From positions 25,713-89,712 of the forward strand of contig QKWP01000594.1 in the NCBI GenBank assembly GCA_003550325.1: DNA of 64,000 nt. The letters run 5' to 3'. This document shows, one piece after another, positions 10,570 to 22,489 of the stretch. Made by a program: the position numbers and the translations under genes. The notes below the pieces were generated by a model that was not told the DNA's origin, did not search any database, and was given only the letters and a program-made list of their open reading frames with translations. Position 1 is the stretch's first letter; the number at the start of each line of letters is the position of its first letter. This stretch comes from Gigaspora rosea. Lineage: Eukaryota > Glomeromycota > Glomeromycetes > Diversisporales > Gigasporaceae.

Positions 10570-13500
10570 ATGGCAAGCATACAAGAAGGATGGCTTGAAA
10601 AAGCTATTTTCGAAGGGCATATTAATTATGTCGATCATAATAAATTTTGAAATCGGTATCGGAGGTTTTGGAAAGGTTCTTAAATATGAGTGGAGAGACA
10701 GTGGATTAACGGTTGCTCTTAAATGTCTTAAAGCCGATACAATCGTTGACGAAAGAAACATTAAAGATTTTATTTATGAGGTATTATTTATTGTATTAAA
10801 GCTTTAATGGCATCTTACAACAGAAAAATAACCTTTTATAACTCATATACGTAATTAGCTTAAACTATTACAAAGAGTTTCTAACCATCCAAACGTTATT
10901 GCATTCTATGGAGTAACGAAAGGTAAAAAGTAATTTATAATTTTTGAAGACATCAACTAATAACATGCTAATCAAAAAATATTTATCATATCAAATCAAA
11001 ATATAGATAGCAACGGATATTATAATATGATTTTACAATACGCTAGCGATGGAACTTTACGAGAATACCTAACGGCAAATTTTACGAAATTACAATGGAC
11101 AGATAAACTATGCATAGCTAAAAAAATAGCATTCGGGCTTTTATTTTTACATGAAAATAATATTCTTCATAGAGATCTGGTAAATATAGTGTTATCTATA
11201 TTTTACATATATTGTTTATCAATTTCTAATGCGTTATTCAATCATTATATTTTAATAATATAGCATTTGAAAAACATCTTAATTCATCAAAGACAACCAA
11301 AGATTACATATTTCGGACTATCAAGACAAATTAATGAAATTACTTCGAACTCAAGCGTTCTTGGAATGCCCGCGTACGTAGAACCTCAATGTCTTGTTAA
11401 TGACAAGTACATACAGTACGTAATATGAAATCTGATGTCTATAGTCTTGGAGTAATTCTCTGGGAAATTTCAAGCGGAAGATCACCATTTCCATCCTTTG
11501 AATCAGTGTTTTCGCTTATTGTTCACATTTATAAGGGAAATAGAGAAGAACCTATAGAAGATACACCATTTCAATATATTCAACTTTACAAACAATGTTG
11601 GGATAATAATCCTGCCAATCGACCAGAAGTAGCATTAATTTTTAATACTTTAAACAAAATTAATCCTGACGAAATGTTGAGTCAACACCATACTATTGAA
11701 GCATCAGCTCAATTTTTTGAGAATTTGAGAAAGGAAGCACATGAATTTTTTGAGAAAGGCAAATTTCTCAAAGCTTTAGAACTTTATGAGGAAATACTCA
11801 AAAACTGTCAACTAAGTCCTGAAGACAAAAAAAGCGCTACAAATTGGGATCTTTCTTGCAATCGTGGATTTGAAAATTTCAATGAGTTAATAATGGCACT
11901 TCACAAGAACACCACGTTGACTTCATTGGATCTTGGTTCAAATGAACTTGGATCATTCGGAGAAAAATGTTATCAGAAGCACTTTGCAAGAATACTACGC
12001 TAACTTCTTTAATTCTTAAAGGTAATAATCTTGGCTTAAAAGGGGGAAAAGCATTATCAGAAGTACTTTACAAGAACACAACGCTGACTTCTTTGAATCT
12101 TGATTCAAATGAACTTGGATCAGAGGGGGGAAAAGCATTAGCAAGTGCACTTTGCATGAACACCACGCTTATTTTCTTAAATCTTGACTCAAATGAACTT
12201 GGATCAGAGGGAGGAAAAGCATTAGCAAGTGCACTTCGCATCAACACTACACTAACTTCCTTAAATCTTGAAAATAATAACCTTGGATCAGAAGGAGGAG
12301 AAGCATTAGCAAATGCACTGTGTAGTAACAGCTCACTTGCTTTTTTGAATCTTCGATCCAATAATCTTGGATTAAGTGGAGGATATGCATTAGTTGAAGC
12401 TCTTTGCAAAAACACCACGTTAAAAAATTTAGATATTTGTGACAATAATCTTAAGAAAGAAGAAGCAATAGTTGATGCACTTTGTAAAAAAACTACACTA
12501 ACTTCTTTGGATCTTTGTAAGAATGGACTTGGATCAAAAGAAGTAAAAATATTAGCAGATGCACTTTGCAACATTACCACACTGACTTCTTTGAATCTTC
12601 AGAATAATAATCTTGGATCAGAAGAAGGAAAAACATTAGCAAATGCACTTTGCAAAAACTCCATGCTGACTTCTTTGAATCTTGAAAAAAATAATCTCAA
12701 ATCGGAAGGAGGAAAAGCATTAGCAAATGCACTTTGCAAGAACTCCACACTGACTGAATTGAATATTGTAAATAATAATCTTGGATCAGAAGGAGGAAAA
12801 GCATTAGCAGATGCACTTTGCAAGAACTCCACACTGACTGAATTGAATCTTTACAATAATAATCTTGGATCAGAAGGAGGAAAAGCTTTAGCAAATGCAC
12901 TTTGCAAGAACTCCACACTGACTGAATTGAACCTTCAATATAATAATCTTGAATCAGAAGGAGGAAAAGCAATAATAGATGCACTTTGCAAAAATTCTAC
13001 ACTAACTTCTTTGAATCTTATTGCAAATAAACTTGGATCAGAAGGAGTAAAATCTTTAGCAGATGCACTTTGCAATAACTCTACACTGACTTATTTGAAT
13101 CTTCAATATAATAATCTTGGATCAGAAGGAGGAAAAGCATTAGCAGATATAATTTGCAAGAATTTCATGCTAACTTATTTGAATCTTGGTGCAAATAATC
13201 TTGAATTAGAAGAAGGAAAAGCTTTAGCAGATGCACTTTGCAAGAATTCTATACTAACTTCTTTGCAACTTCATGATAATAATCTTGGATCAGAAGGAGG
13301 AAAAGTATTAGCAGCTGCACTTTGCAAGAACTCCACACTAACATTTTTGAATCTTCAACATACTAATCTTGGATCAGAAGGAGGAAAAGCATTAGCAGCT
13401 GCATTTTGCAAGAACTCCACATTGACTTCTTTAAATCTTCGACATAATAATCTTGGATTAGAAGGAGGAAAAGCATTAGCAGATGCACTTTGCAAGAACA

Positions 13501-13672
13501 CAATGCTAACTTTTCTGGATCTTGATAATAATTATCTTGGATCAGAGGGAGGAAAAGCATTAGCAAATCACTTTGCAAAAACTCCAAACTGACTAAATTA
13601 AATATTCGTGCTAATAAAATTGGTTTTAAATTAAAGTCAAATAATTCAAATCTTATAATATATCAAAATTAA
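10570..13672 (+). pseudogene. TKL-like protein kinase - TPR - ribonuclease-inhibitor-type LRR fusion, frameshifted
   Basis: Exons at 10570-10780, 10859-10922, 11007-11179 and 11264-13672 join in phase with GT-AG borders. The kinase shows a glycine loop GIGGFGKV, the VALK lysine, HRDLHLKN and PAYVEPQC. The metal-binding DFG reads YFG (TAT for GAT, about 11309), so this copy should be catalytically dead or a pseudokinase. A TPR-like helix pair (HEFFEKGKFLKALELYEEIL) follows at about 11740-11800. Then come about 20 LRRs of 28 residues, consensus close to TLTSLNLQNNNLGSEGG plus KALADALC. Frame breaks lie near 10645 (before the glycine loop), 11420 (before KSDVYS), 11965 (start of the LRR array) and 13570 (last repeat). 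The reading frame ends at 13670-13672. The start ATG opens a typical leader ending VDHNKF. Known relatives carry Sel1 or no C-terminal array; the LRR tail resembles NLR receptors (inference). It could be expressed in parts. Confidence 0.8.
11930..13590 (+). repeat. 84-bp coding tandem repeat (LRR array)
   Basis: About twenty 84-bp units each encode one 28-residue LRR. Units between about 12720 and 12950 share the variant ACTGAATTGAA and are near identical, so that block expanded most recently. Long minus-strand ORFs here are mirror images of the array. Confidence 0.85.
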
Positions 13673-13676
13673 AAAA

Positions 13677-13969
13677 ATACAGGCAGACCTTTATAAATGC
13701 AACCTCTATAAACACAATATCTTTCGAAATGCATGTTTTCTTCTTGATTATAAAAAATTATTAGTGATAAATGCATATTCTATAATTTGCAAATACATAT
13801 TCTCTTAAAAATTTTCTATATAAAACTATTTTTCTAAATGCACATAGCCAATCAAATTATTTAAGTTAGATTACATAAACCAGATAATCTAATTTTTGAA
13901 GCTACAATTTAATTGGCTCTCTCTAAATGCAAACCTTTTCTTAGTGCACATTTTAGGCTTGTCTGTACA
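13677..13969. mobile_element. ACAGGCAGACC MITE-like element
   Basis: The left end TACAGGCAGACCTTTATAAA and the right end TTTTAGGCTTGTCTGTACA are imperfect inverted repeats. The interior holds CTCTATAAA and CTCTAAATGCA words like those of the MITEs at 15852 and 16721. It sits a few bases after the kinase stop codon. Confidence 0.45.
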
Positions 13970-14099
13970 TGTTGTATTTATAGAAATTTAACTATAATTA
14001 TATAAATTATATATTAAATATAAAGGTGTAAATTTAAAATAAAAACTATAAAACAATAGTTGCAAATTTTTAAATATTAACTAAATTAATAAATTTAAA

Positions 14100-15130
14100 T
14101 TTTTTTTTTGTATTAAAGTATCTGTTTTAGAGCAGAGACAGTTTTATTCAAGTACAGATCAAGAGAACTACTTAGGAACCCTGATATTTGTTATATAAAT
14201 AAGAATACAACTAGCCACACCTGCAACTTTTGGTTGCCTATTTAAGTAACTACCTGGAGGTTCTACACTAGCTGCCATATCTGCAATCTACCCCACACAC
14301 TGGTATTATCTATTTAATTTCTTTAATTCCTGTTTTACTTGCCAAACTTTTTCTTTGTATCACTAGTACCCTCTTCAATATATTAGTTAGTCAAGATTTT
14401 GTACCAGATACTAAGCCAATTTCTTAGAACTTCAACCAATCTTTCAGGTAGTTTATCCTTAATAGAAAACTTGGTAGAGCAGTACTTGTTCAACCTAGTT
14501 ATTTATCTATATTTTAGTAATTGTTGCTATAGCCAAGGCTAGCACTTGCAAGACAAGGTTACTCTGTTCTTTTACCAATATCTAATTCTGCTCTTGTAAG
14601 GTTCACTCTGATCCAGCATCCATCTTTATTTTTCTTTCAGTTCTTTACCTGTATCTCCAGACTTCCAAACCAGTTAGTTCAAAAGAGTCAATTTATCTAG
14701 CAGTAGGTGCGATTATAGTTTTTTTTTTCTTGGTACCTACTTCTAAAACATAGGTTCTTTTCCTCTAGTATGTCTCAGATAGCCAAGTTGGTGGACCCTC
14801 TTCTTTAAAGATCTTTGTTATCCAGTTCTCTGACTCCAGTTTCTGATATTCCAGTTTTAGTAGCACTGTCAAAGATTTTTGCTATCTTCTTATTCAAAAC
14901 TTGCCAAATGGGTTTCCATTTTTTTAGTTTCTTGGATTTGTTTATATAACAGATATACAACCATACCCAAAAGCTTCTATTTGAGATAGTGAAAGCAAGG
15001 CTACAAGTAATATGCCAACTAATTAATGAGCAGTTATCAAGCACAGGACTATTTTCAAAGTGTTACTATGGAATTTGAACTCTAAATATGCTGCTTGGAA
15101 TAACAACTTACTAACTTCCCTAAATTGCCA
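14100..15130. other. 1-kb island of higher sequence complexity, unclassified
   Basis: This stretch is less AT-skewed than its neighbours and is C/T-rich on the plus strand. The longest reading frame is minus 14805-15044 (79 residues, lysine-rich, ending at a stop followed by further broken frames). It may be the remnant of an old transposon coding region read on the minus strand. I recognise no family motif and cannot call a gene. Confidence 0.35.
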
Positions 15131-15166
15131 CACCCTACCAAATTAATAAATTTAATTTATACTTAT

Positions 15167-15361
15167 TGTTACGGCTAATGCTGAAGTTGGCTGATACTAA
15201 AGCTTTGGGGTCTCGATTTGAAACTATTAGCCCTGCTAAATCCACATATACTCTATAAATATGAATTCTACACCTAAACCCTACCCTAACCCTATAAGAC
15301 AAAAATGAAAAAAACATCCAAAAAAAATTTCAAAACTTTAGCTTTAGCATTAGCCATAACA
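15167..15361. mobile_element. TGTTACGGCTAATGCT MITE (195 bp)
   Basis: Inverted ends TGTTACGGCTAATGCTGAAG and TTTAGCATTAGCCATAACA. Flanks CTTAT and TTTAT match at 4 of 5 bases. The interior contains the telomere-like AAACCCTACCCTAACCC. The ends resemble those of the 28288-28514 element, so both probably belong to one family. Confidence 0.65.
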
Positions 15362-15409
15362 TTTATTAATATAGCAAATAGTAGTAAATATTTATAAATA
15401 TATAAAAGA

Positions 15410-15605
15410 ATAAAGTAAGAGCAAGAGTAAAAGAGTGAGAAAAAAAAAGAAAAAGAAAAAGAAAGTAAAAAAAAAAGAAAGAAAGAAAAAAATAAAAGGA
15501 AAAGAAAAAATAAAAAAGAAAAAAGAAAAAAAAGTAAAAGTGAAAGTAAGAAAGAGAAAAAAATGTTAGAGAGAATAAGAGTAAAAAAGAAAAAGAAAAA
15601 GTAGT
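15410..15605 (+). repeat. Long polypurine (A/G) tract
   Basis: Nearly 200 bases of A and G with only scattered T and almost no C. Such tracts can form triplex or non-B DNA. No coding potential. Confidence 0.8.
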
Positions 15606-15851
15606 ATTACTAATAAAAACTAGTATTTATTTGTCTAATAATTTATTAGTCAACTGATTTGTTACACTTTTGAACTAGTTTTTTGTTATATAAAATTATA
15701 ATAAAAAATATATAAAATTACTACTGTATTGCTATGAAATAGTACACCTATATAGTATTTCAATTATCTGTATGGTATTTCAAGTATGTACATATGTGCT
15801 ATTTCAAAGCAACCCCAATTCTTTTCATACATTATATATTTATTTATATAC

Positions 15852-16029
15852 TACAATAGTGAAATCTCTCTAGATGCATACTCTTGGTTCTAGATTTTAA
15901 CAATGTGCACTTAGAGAACAATATAAAAACATGCATTTATAGAGGCCATATATATATTTGGACAAAATTTGGGTATGCATTTAGAGAGTATATATCTCAT
16001 AGAGAGTAAACTTAGATATTTTACTATAT
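15852..16029. mobile_element. CTCTAGATGCATAC MITE, copy 1
   Basis: The left end ACAATAGTGAAATCTCTC and the inverted right end TAGATATTTTACTATATA enclose GATGCATACTC and GGTATGCATTTAGAGAG arms. It has the same layout as 16721-16904. Short ORFs over it on both strands are artefacts of the palindrome. Confidence 0.5.
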
Positions 16030-16720
16030 ATAAGGTATGCACTATTACAGGATGTGCACTGATGTGCATAGGCATTATTTTGAAGCCAAGTATACTATTT
16101 TTAGAGAATATAATTTTTGAAATAATGCTCATATGTATTATTTTGCAATAATATAGTATAAACTTTGAAGCTTTGATGTTTCTTTAAATATTAAAAAAAA
16201 TTTCAACAATATAATACAAGAGAAAAAAAAAGATAGTACAAAAACCAAATTAAAATATTGCTAATTTTGTACAAATTAAAAATGTAACTTTGCCAAAACA
16301 AATATTTATCTATTTTAAAATATAAGTAAATATAAAAACATGCTTCTCTAAATTAAACAACTTTATTTAGAAGACAAAATAGGTTACCTTGTTAGAAAAA
16401 TAAATGATTAAAATTTTTAGTTTATTAACAATATAAACTTTTTTATTATAGTAATCTACTTTGGACTCTTAAGCAAAGTTGTTTATTAAAAATAAAGTAT
16501 ATATAGATTATTTTTTATATAATTTATATAGTATATTGAATTTTTATATAGTAAAAAAATGTAAAAAAAATGTAGTAATAAAACTATTTAAAAACTTAGC
16601 CAATTTGTATCAAATTTATTTAACATTTAGATTAAAAGATTGTTTAAAATAGTGAAGTTTTAAAATATATATTGTTTTAAAAAAATCAACTTCATATACA
16701 ATTAAAGTTTGCTTAGAATA

Positions 16721-16904
16721 CTATAGTAATACCTTTATAAGTGCATGCTTCTAAAACCAAAATTTAACAATATGCATTTAGAAAAAAAATAATAAGAAAA
16801 AGTGCATTTAAAAAGAGTATATATATATATTTGGCTTGTATTTGATTATATATTTAGAGAAAGCATGCACTTATAAAAGTGTACTTATAGAGATTTACTA
16901 TATA
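16721..16904. mobile_element. TGCATGCTT MITE, copy 2 of the 15852 family
   Basis: CTATAGTAATACCTTTATAA at the left and AGAGATTTACTATA at the right. Inner arms are GTGCATGCTTCTAAA and AGAAAGCATGCAC. The core AAATTTAACAATATGCA is shared with copy 1. Confidence 0.55.
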
Positions 16905-17445
16905 TATTTTTTAGAATAATACAAATTCTAATTGGTTGAATTATATTATAAATACAATCACCTTTTTCTAATCTGAACAGGCCATTTCAAAAGATTTTGT
17001 TCAGTATAAAGTAAGTCCAAAATACAAATTTTTTCTTTCTAAACCAAATACTAATAGAAATATTGGTATATAAAAAGTAACTAATAATAAAAAAAAAATA
17101 AAAATAAATAAATAAGTATTTTTGATGCATAATCTGCTATATACTATAATATGTATTGTATAAAATAAAAACTTAAAAAAAGACTGTTTGCATCATTTTT
17201 TCCAATTTTTGCATTTTTCAATTTTTGTATTTATTACAATTTAATTTATTTATTGATAATATTTAATTTTATTTATATTTATCAACTAAAAATTCTATTT
17301 ACTAGTAGTTTAGATAAATATACTATATTATATTTTAAATTTATTTTATGCATATAAGGCATTAGTAGAAAAGGTATTGCTAATTGCCCATATAACCTAT
17401 TGACCCAGATTATAACCCAAGTTAAATATCTGATCTGTTAGGTCA
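16905..17445. other. AT-rich spacer, nothing recognised
   Basis: Homopolymer-rich sequence with no supported gene or element. Confidence 0.5.
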
Positions 17446-18122
17446 TTATTATCTAGTGATATTAAATAATCTGGTTATTTGAAAAATTTTTAAATGACCC
17501 CATAGGTCATTTGCAAATGACTCATGACCAAATGACCATGGTCATTTGCAAATAACTAGGGTCATTTAAAGATTATTTGGGTTAATAGTAGTAATATAGC
17601 AGTCAAAATCTGTATAAACTTGATAATTTGCATATAATTGGCTATTAACAATATGTGTTAAGGAGTAAGAATTATAAAATTCTTAGAAGCACATCAACAT
17701 GGTATCTACTTATTTTGCAAGTAATACAAACTTCTAAAAAGAAAATAACCAACCAAAGATTGCAATATTCCAGATTAGTCTGACGAAGTGAGCAAAAAAA
17801 AAAGGAAATTACAAATATTTAAATCGCCCTTGGTGCAAATAATGAGAATAAAATCTTATATATCACTTTAACTCTATAGTTTCTAACCTTAAGACCCTAA
17901 TACCAAATTTTTATCTCATACATTTAGTTTATTTACAAAATTGAAGATCCTTTTTTTGGTTTATACTACTTATACAAATAATTAAAATGTGTCAACTTGT
18001 TGGCTTAGTAGTATTAAAAAGCACAATAATGTGTAGGTAACATGTTAACATGTTATATATTAAATTCAAATATATATAAATAAATGAATTTGACTTCAAA
18101 CAAGAAGTTTTTACTAATTTAA

Positions 18123-18260
18123 GGATAGGGTATTTTTGGCTTGTATAATGCATAAATTTGAAGATCCCCTGCTCCTGATTGGCCAAACCACCAGTTTGGC
18201 CAATCAGAAACAGGGGTTCTGCAAATTTATGCATTACACAAGCCAAAAAATACCCTACCC
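18123..18260. mobile_element. Near-perfect hairpin MITE with TTAA duplication (138 bp)
   Basis: Two arms of about 66 bases, starting GGATAGGGTATTTTTGGC and ending GCCAAAAAATACCCTACCC, flank a spacer of about six bases. TTAA lies at 18119-18122 and 18261-18264, and the empty site in copy B at 30.57 kb has one TTAA. That is the piggyBac target pattern (family knowledge). The minus ORF over it is spurious. Confidence 0.85.
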
Positions 18261-18738
18261 TTAATTTTAATTAATTAAAAATCTTTTTTTGCTATAAATT
18301 TGTACAATGCCTAACATACTTTTAATATGTATTATAAACCTCATTATGTATATATTGTAAAAGACAAATAAACTCTTTTGCAAGTATTGCAACTATATAC
18401 TAGTAAAACTAACTAAAATCAACTAAACTACTCTAACAATAATAAGGTTTTGATTGAGATGTGAATAAACTTGGTCTGAGTAACTAAGGTCAAATAGAGC
18501 TCTAAATTATATTACAAGGCTCTAATATAAGATTATGGAATTAAAATTAATGTTTAAGATTTTTAACATATGATCATAAAGTTTTTGAAATCAATTATGG
18601 TAATTTAGTACAAGACAATCTAATCTGGCTTTTATTTAAAGATAAATATTACTTTTGAGAACTAGAGTAAATAGACTTAAAAGATTATAAATTGATCAAA
18701 TCTTAGCATAAATACTAGGAAAATAGGATCCATTCAAA

Positions 18739-18926
18739 GTCCGAAGGACAAATATAAAATCAAGTTGTTTTTTATGTTATACCTGATCTAGCCAATAAGC
18801 ATCAGCTTTCTATTATTTTGATTGTTTTTATTTTATGTTACACCTGATCTATCCAATCAAAATCTAGAATTTGTTAACACACAGACATTAGGTACTCTAT
18901 TGCTCCATCTGTAATGTCCTTCGAAC
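18739..18926. mobile_element. GTCCGAAGGACA insertion in hAT copy A
   Basis: Short inverted ends GTCCGAAGGACA and TGTCCTTCGAAC. The sequence is absent from the matching place in copy B. Inside are two versions of TTATGTTAYACCTGATCT followed by CCAAT. The exact boundaries are uncertain by about 25 bases on the left. Confidence 0.55.
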
Positions 18927-19604
18927 ATTTAAATATTTAATATTTTGAATAATTTTTGACTTTGAATTTTATAATTTAATCAAGTTTTAATTAATTGTTA
19001 TTTCTACCAATAAAATTCAAATAACCCAATAGATCATTTTATTCTTGAAATAACTCAATGACCAGTTATTGGTCATTTGAGTTATTTGGATCAATTCAGA
19101 TTATTTAACATTACAGCTATTATCTGATCTGGGTTTTAATTAATTTTATAAAATAAATTTTATTTATAATACAAAATAAATTTATTTAAATAAAAGATTA
19201 TATATACTGATTAATATATATTCAGATTCAGAATTACAAATTTATTATATTATTTTGATATATCCAAAAAATATATATATATAATATTTGTTTTGAAAGT
19301 TTTAGTTCAAATTATCAAAAGTTTGGCATATAGAAGGCTAGATTAGAAAGAAGCAACTATATATAAATTATATAATAGTGATTATATAAAGTTGATTTAC
19401 AATCTATTTTATATTATTTTTAAAAAATTTTTCTTAAAAAATTGTTTAAAAAAAAATTGATTCTAACTTTTAACCTATTTTTTACTTAGTGAAAAAAAGG
19501 TTTACAACAATATGTTTTGATAAATAAATATTAACTAGTATCATCCAGTATAATACTCATCTAATATCAAAAATTTAATATATTTAAATAAGAGCATTAT
19601 TTTA

Positions 19605-19778
19605 GAACCCAAAATATCTACAAAAGGGTAAGGTTTTACAAAATTACTAAATATAGAAAGATCTGCTAGAAAAGGCAAAAATAAGCAAACTAATTACTAT
19701 AAAAAGTAATAATCTGCACAAAAAGGCCAAAAATAAGCAAACTAAAACTCTACCCCTTTCTATATATTTCAGGGTCCT
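19605..19778. mobile_element. Imperfect inverted-repeat MITE
   Basis: GAACCCAAAATATCTACAAA then AGGGTAAGG at the left, with the inverted CTCTACCCCTTTC and TATTTCAGGGTCC at the right. Internal direct repeats of AAAATAAGCAAACTAA are present. Confidence 0.4.
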
Positions 19779-19932
19779 TTTATTTTAATATTTTATTGTT
19801 TATTTTATTTATTTAATAGGCTTATATAAATTAATTGCATTTAAACTTATAATAATAATTGTTATAGAATTATATCTGTATCTCCAGATCTGACTATGAA
19901 AATTGTAGAAACTATTTTAGCTCAGCTAATAG

Positions 19933-20030
19933 TATTTTGGTACTAAATTTTAATATAAAATTGCTGAGATTTTTTAGAGCTTTATATTAAAATTTAATGC
20001 CAAAGTTTATTTATTAATACCAAAAGTATC
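19933..20030. repeat. Hairpin
   Basis: TTTTGGTACTAAATTTTAAT is answered by the inverse ATTAAAATTTAATGCCAAAG across a short loop. The flanking AT-rich DNA (19120-20295) holds no supported gene. Confidence 0.5.
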
Positions 20031-20297
20031 TATAATATATATAAGTTTAATACAATTTAAAGTTTACTTTAAATTTTATATTTTTTCACTTCTGGTTGTA
20101 CAACTGAGTTGTATAGCTACTTATTTAACAATCATATATACATATACATACAAATGTAATTACTATACAAGTGACTATATAATACCAATAATATGATAAT
20201 TTATAATACAAATAAAATATTATGAATATAATATAAGATATAATAATGATTAGTAATTTATATTATTGAAAAACCATATACTATAAAGGTGTTGTTA

Positions 20298-20629
20298 GGC
20301 ATCTCCCGCGTGAGATGTATTTCCCATGAAATTGGTCAATAAAAATCATTCCATGTGATGATTGATACCAAATTAGTGAATAGTTAATTGTCCTTGGTGT
20401 AGCATAACACAATCAGGAAAATTTCAAAACAAATGTTCGCCTTTTTAAAAATCGTTTATTTCTTGAATATTTACATAAGAAACTACCCTTCGAGCCTAAC
20501 AAAAAAATTTTCTTGACCAATTTTACTATATACATCACTAACACTAATCCTTACACAAACCCTAACCCTACCTTAAACGAATTTGGTTGTGGGAGATATA
20601 TAACTTATATATATCCCGCGAAAGATACC
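20298..20629. mobile_element. GGCATCTCCCGCG MITE with TA flanks (332 bp)
   Basis: Left end GGCATCTCCCGCGTGAGAT and right end ATCCCGCGAAAGATACC are inverted repeats between TA dinucleotides. An interior ACCCTAACCCTACC tract is telomere-like. Non-coding. Confidence 0.6.
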
Positions 20630-20730
20630 TATAATTTCCCATACTATAAATATATATATTAGATGTACATCAGCCAAATAAGGCTAAATTAAATTTATTA
20701 GCAATATAAAGCATTATCTAATAGTTTTGG

Positions 20731-21009
20731 AGGTTATATCGCAGGTTAATATGATTGGCCAATTAGATCATAGAATCTTGTATAACAAAATGAACGAAAA
20801 ATTAGAAAAAATTACAAAAAAATCAAAAATTTTAATAACTTGAAATTTCATTAAGTAAACTTGTCTTGGGCTTCTAATTAAAAGTTTTTAGCGCTTAATT
20901 TTGCATATATATATGCACTCTCTAATCTAATATTAATACTAGTTCGGACCCTAACCCTAACTAATAAACATTTTAATTTTTTAAATATTAACCTGCGATA
21001 TCGCAACCT
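20731..21009. mobile_element. ATATCGCAGGTTAATAT MITE (279 bp)
   Basis: AGGTTATATCGCAGGTTAAT at the left is inverted at 20985-21009. An interior GGACCCTAACCCTAACTAA is telomere-like. No clear target duplication. Confidence 0.65.
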
Positions 21010-22489
21010 GCTAAATTTATCAAAATTCTAGTTTTTTACCTATATAAAGCAGGCTGGCTATTAATTAGAATTTTTTTAGTAGGAGAATTTGTGATATTTA
21101 GTATCAGCCAGTAGTTTCTTATCTGCATAAAGCAAGCAGCTATAGTTACAAAGGATTTATATTTACTGCAAAAATAGCAGTATTCACTGAGTAGATAGGA
21201 TTAGGTCAAAACCTCTCTGAATGCAAATAAAGCTTTTAATCTTAATTCTGTCACTTTTTATTTTAATTTACTACATTGCTACTCTTTGTTAGCATTAATG
21301 CAAATATTTTGCTAATCATTAGTTGTAATTCTGTTTTCTATTCAGTTAGTATTCCTGTAGCTACATGTGAAGGCACAAGCATATTACTGTTTATGTTGCC
21401 TTTTTGACTTTTTGTTATCTCAAATTCATAAAATAGGAAATTTTATATTGAAACTTATGATTGTTAAAAAAGTGAACAGATGGATGTTAGTGCTTTAAAC
21501 ATAATAGATTAATATAAAACACACTTATAGTGTTTTATCACCATAAATAAATTAAATTTGCAAATCTGTATAACAAAACAAAAAACTAAATTTTTATAAA
21601 ACAAAAAATAAATTTTAATTACTTTAGAATTAGATGAGGCCTAAGATTTTATCAGAGTGAAGTATATACAAGATTTAGAAAGAAACAATTTTTATTAGAG
21701 CCCAAAGATGGTTTTATAAGCAAAATTTTGAGATATGATATTTTTTTAAAAAAATAAACAAAAAAACGAAATTTTAAATTATATCTGATCTTAAAATTTA
21801 ATAGGTTATTCTAATAGTTTGGTTTAACATGGTGTAAAACACCATAGGTGCATTTTGTAAAACTTGATAAATATATTAAAACTACATATCTAACAACATT
21901 GTTTAAGAGGTTAACTTAATAAAAAAAGGGTTATATTAATAAACTAAAAACTTTATTTTTAGTACATATTTAAGTAGTAAATCGCAGATAAAGGATAAAA
22001 ATGATCATTTTATAATAAATTACAGTGGGCATTTAATAGTAAATTTCTATAGTGTACGAATAGAGCTTTTCTATATATAAATGTTTTTATAATTTCTAAT
22101 TAAACTTTGCAGAACTAGCTTTTCTAATTCTAATGATAGTTAAATCATTCAAATCATGTTAGTATATAACACTATATGAGTATTTATTGATTGTTCACTA
22201 TAGGGTTTTTTTATTATGATTGGAAATGTACGGCATTCTACTTCTATATAAGGCAATTAGTAAAACTCCGCTAATTTTTACTATGAAACTTTGACCCTTT
22301 AACTGCGGGTTACCACTTAATCTATTTTTTAACAAGGTAATCGACTTTTATCTACTAAGTAAAGTTGTTCAAAGCATAATTTATATATACTTAAAATTAG
22401 TAAATATTTTTTTAGCAAAGTTACATTTTCAATTTGTACAAAATTAACAAAATTTAAAATAATTTTTGTACTATTTTTTTTTGCTTTAT
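21010..22489. other. AT-rich region, no gene supported
   Basis: Contains fragments of MITE words (for example AACCTCTCTGAATGCAAA near 21213) but no complete element, ORF or RNA gene that I can support. Confidence 0.5.

Larger units (their letters stand above)
17454..19116. mobile_element. Non-autonomous hAT element, copy A, with two nested insertions
   Basis: The ends read TAGTGATATTAAAT and, inverted, CTGTAATGTTAAAT. Flanks TTATTATC and CTATTATC match at 7 of 8 bases, the duplication length of hAT. It aligns along its length with copy B (29891-31201). Copy B lacks the inserts at 18123-18260 and about 18739-18926, so these came later. No transposase. Copy A has lost many CpGs still present in B. 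Confidence 0.85.

Noticed and set aside
12068-13587. Long minus-strand ORFs (170, 95, 77 and 74 residues)
   Set aside because: They are antisense readings of the 84-bp LRR repeat on the plus strand and repeat with the same period.
11930-13590. CRISPR-like periodicity
   Set aside because: The 84-bp period is coding LRR sequence without unique spacers. The other arrays are AT satellites. The genome is eukaryotic in style.
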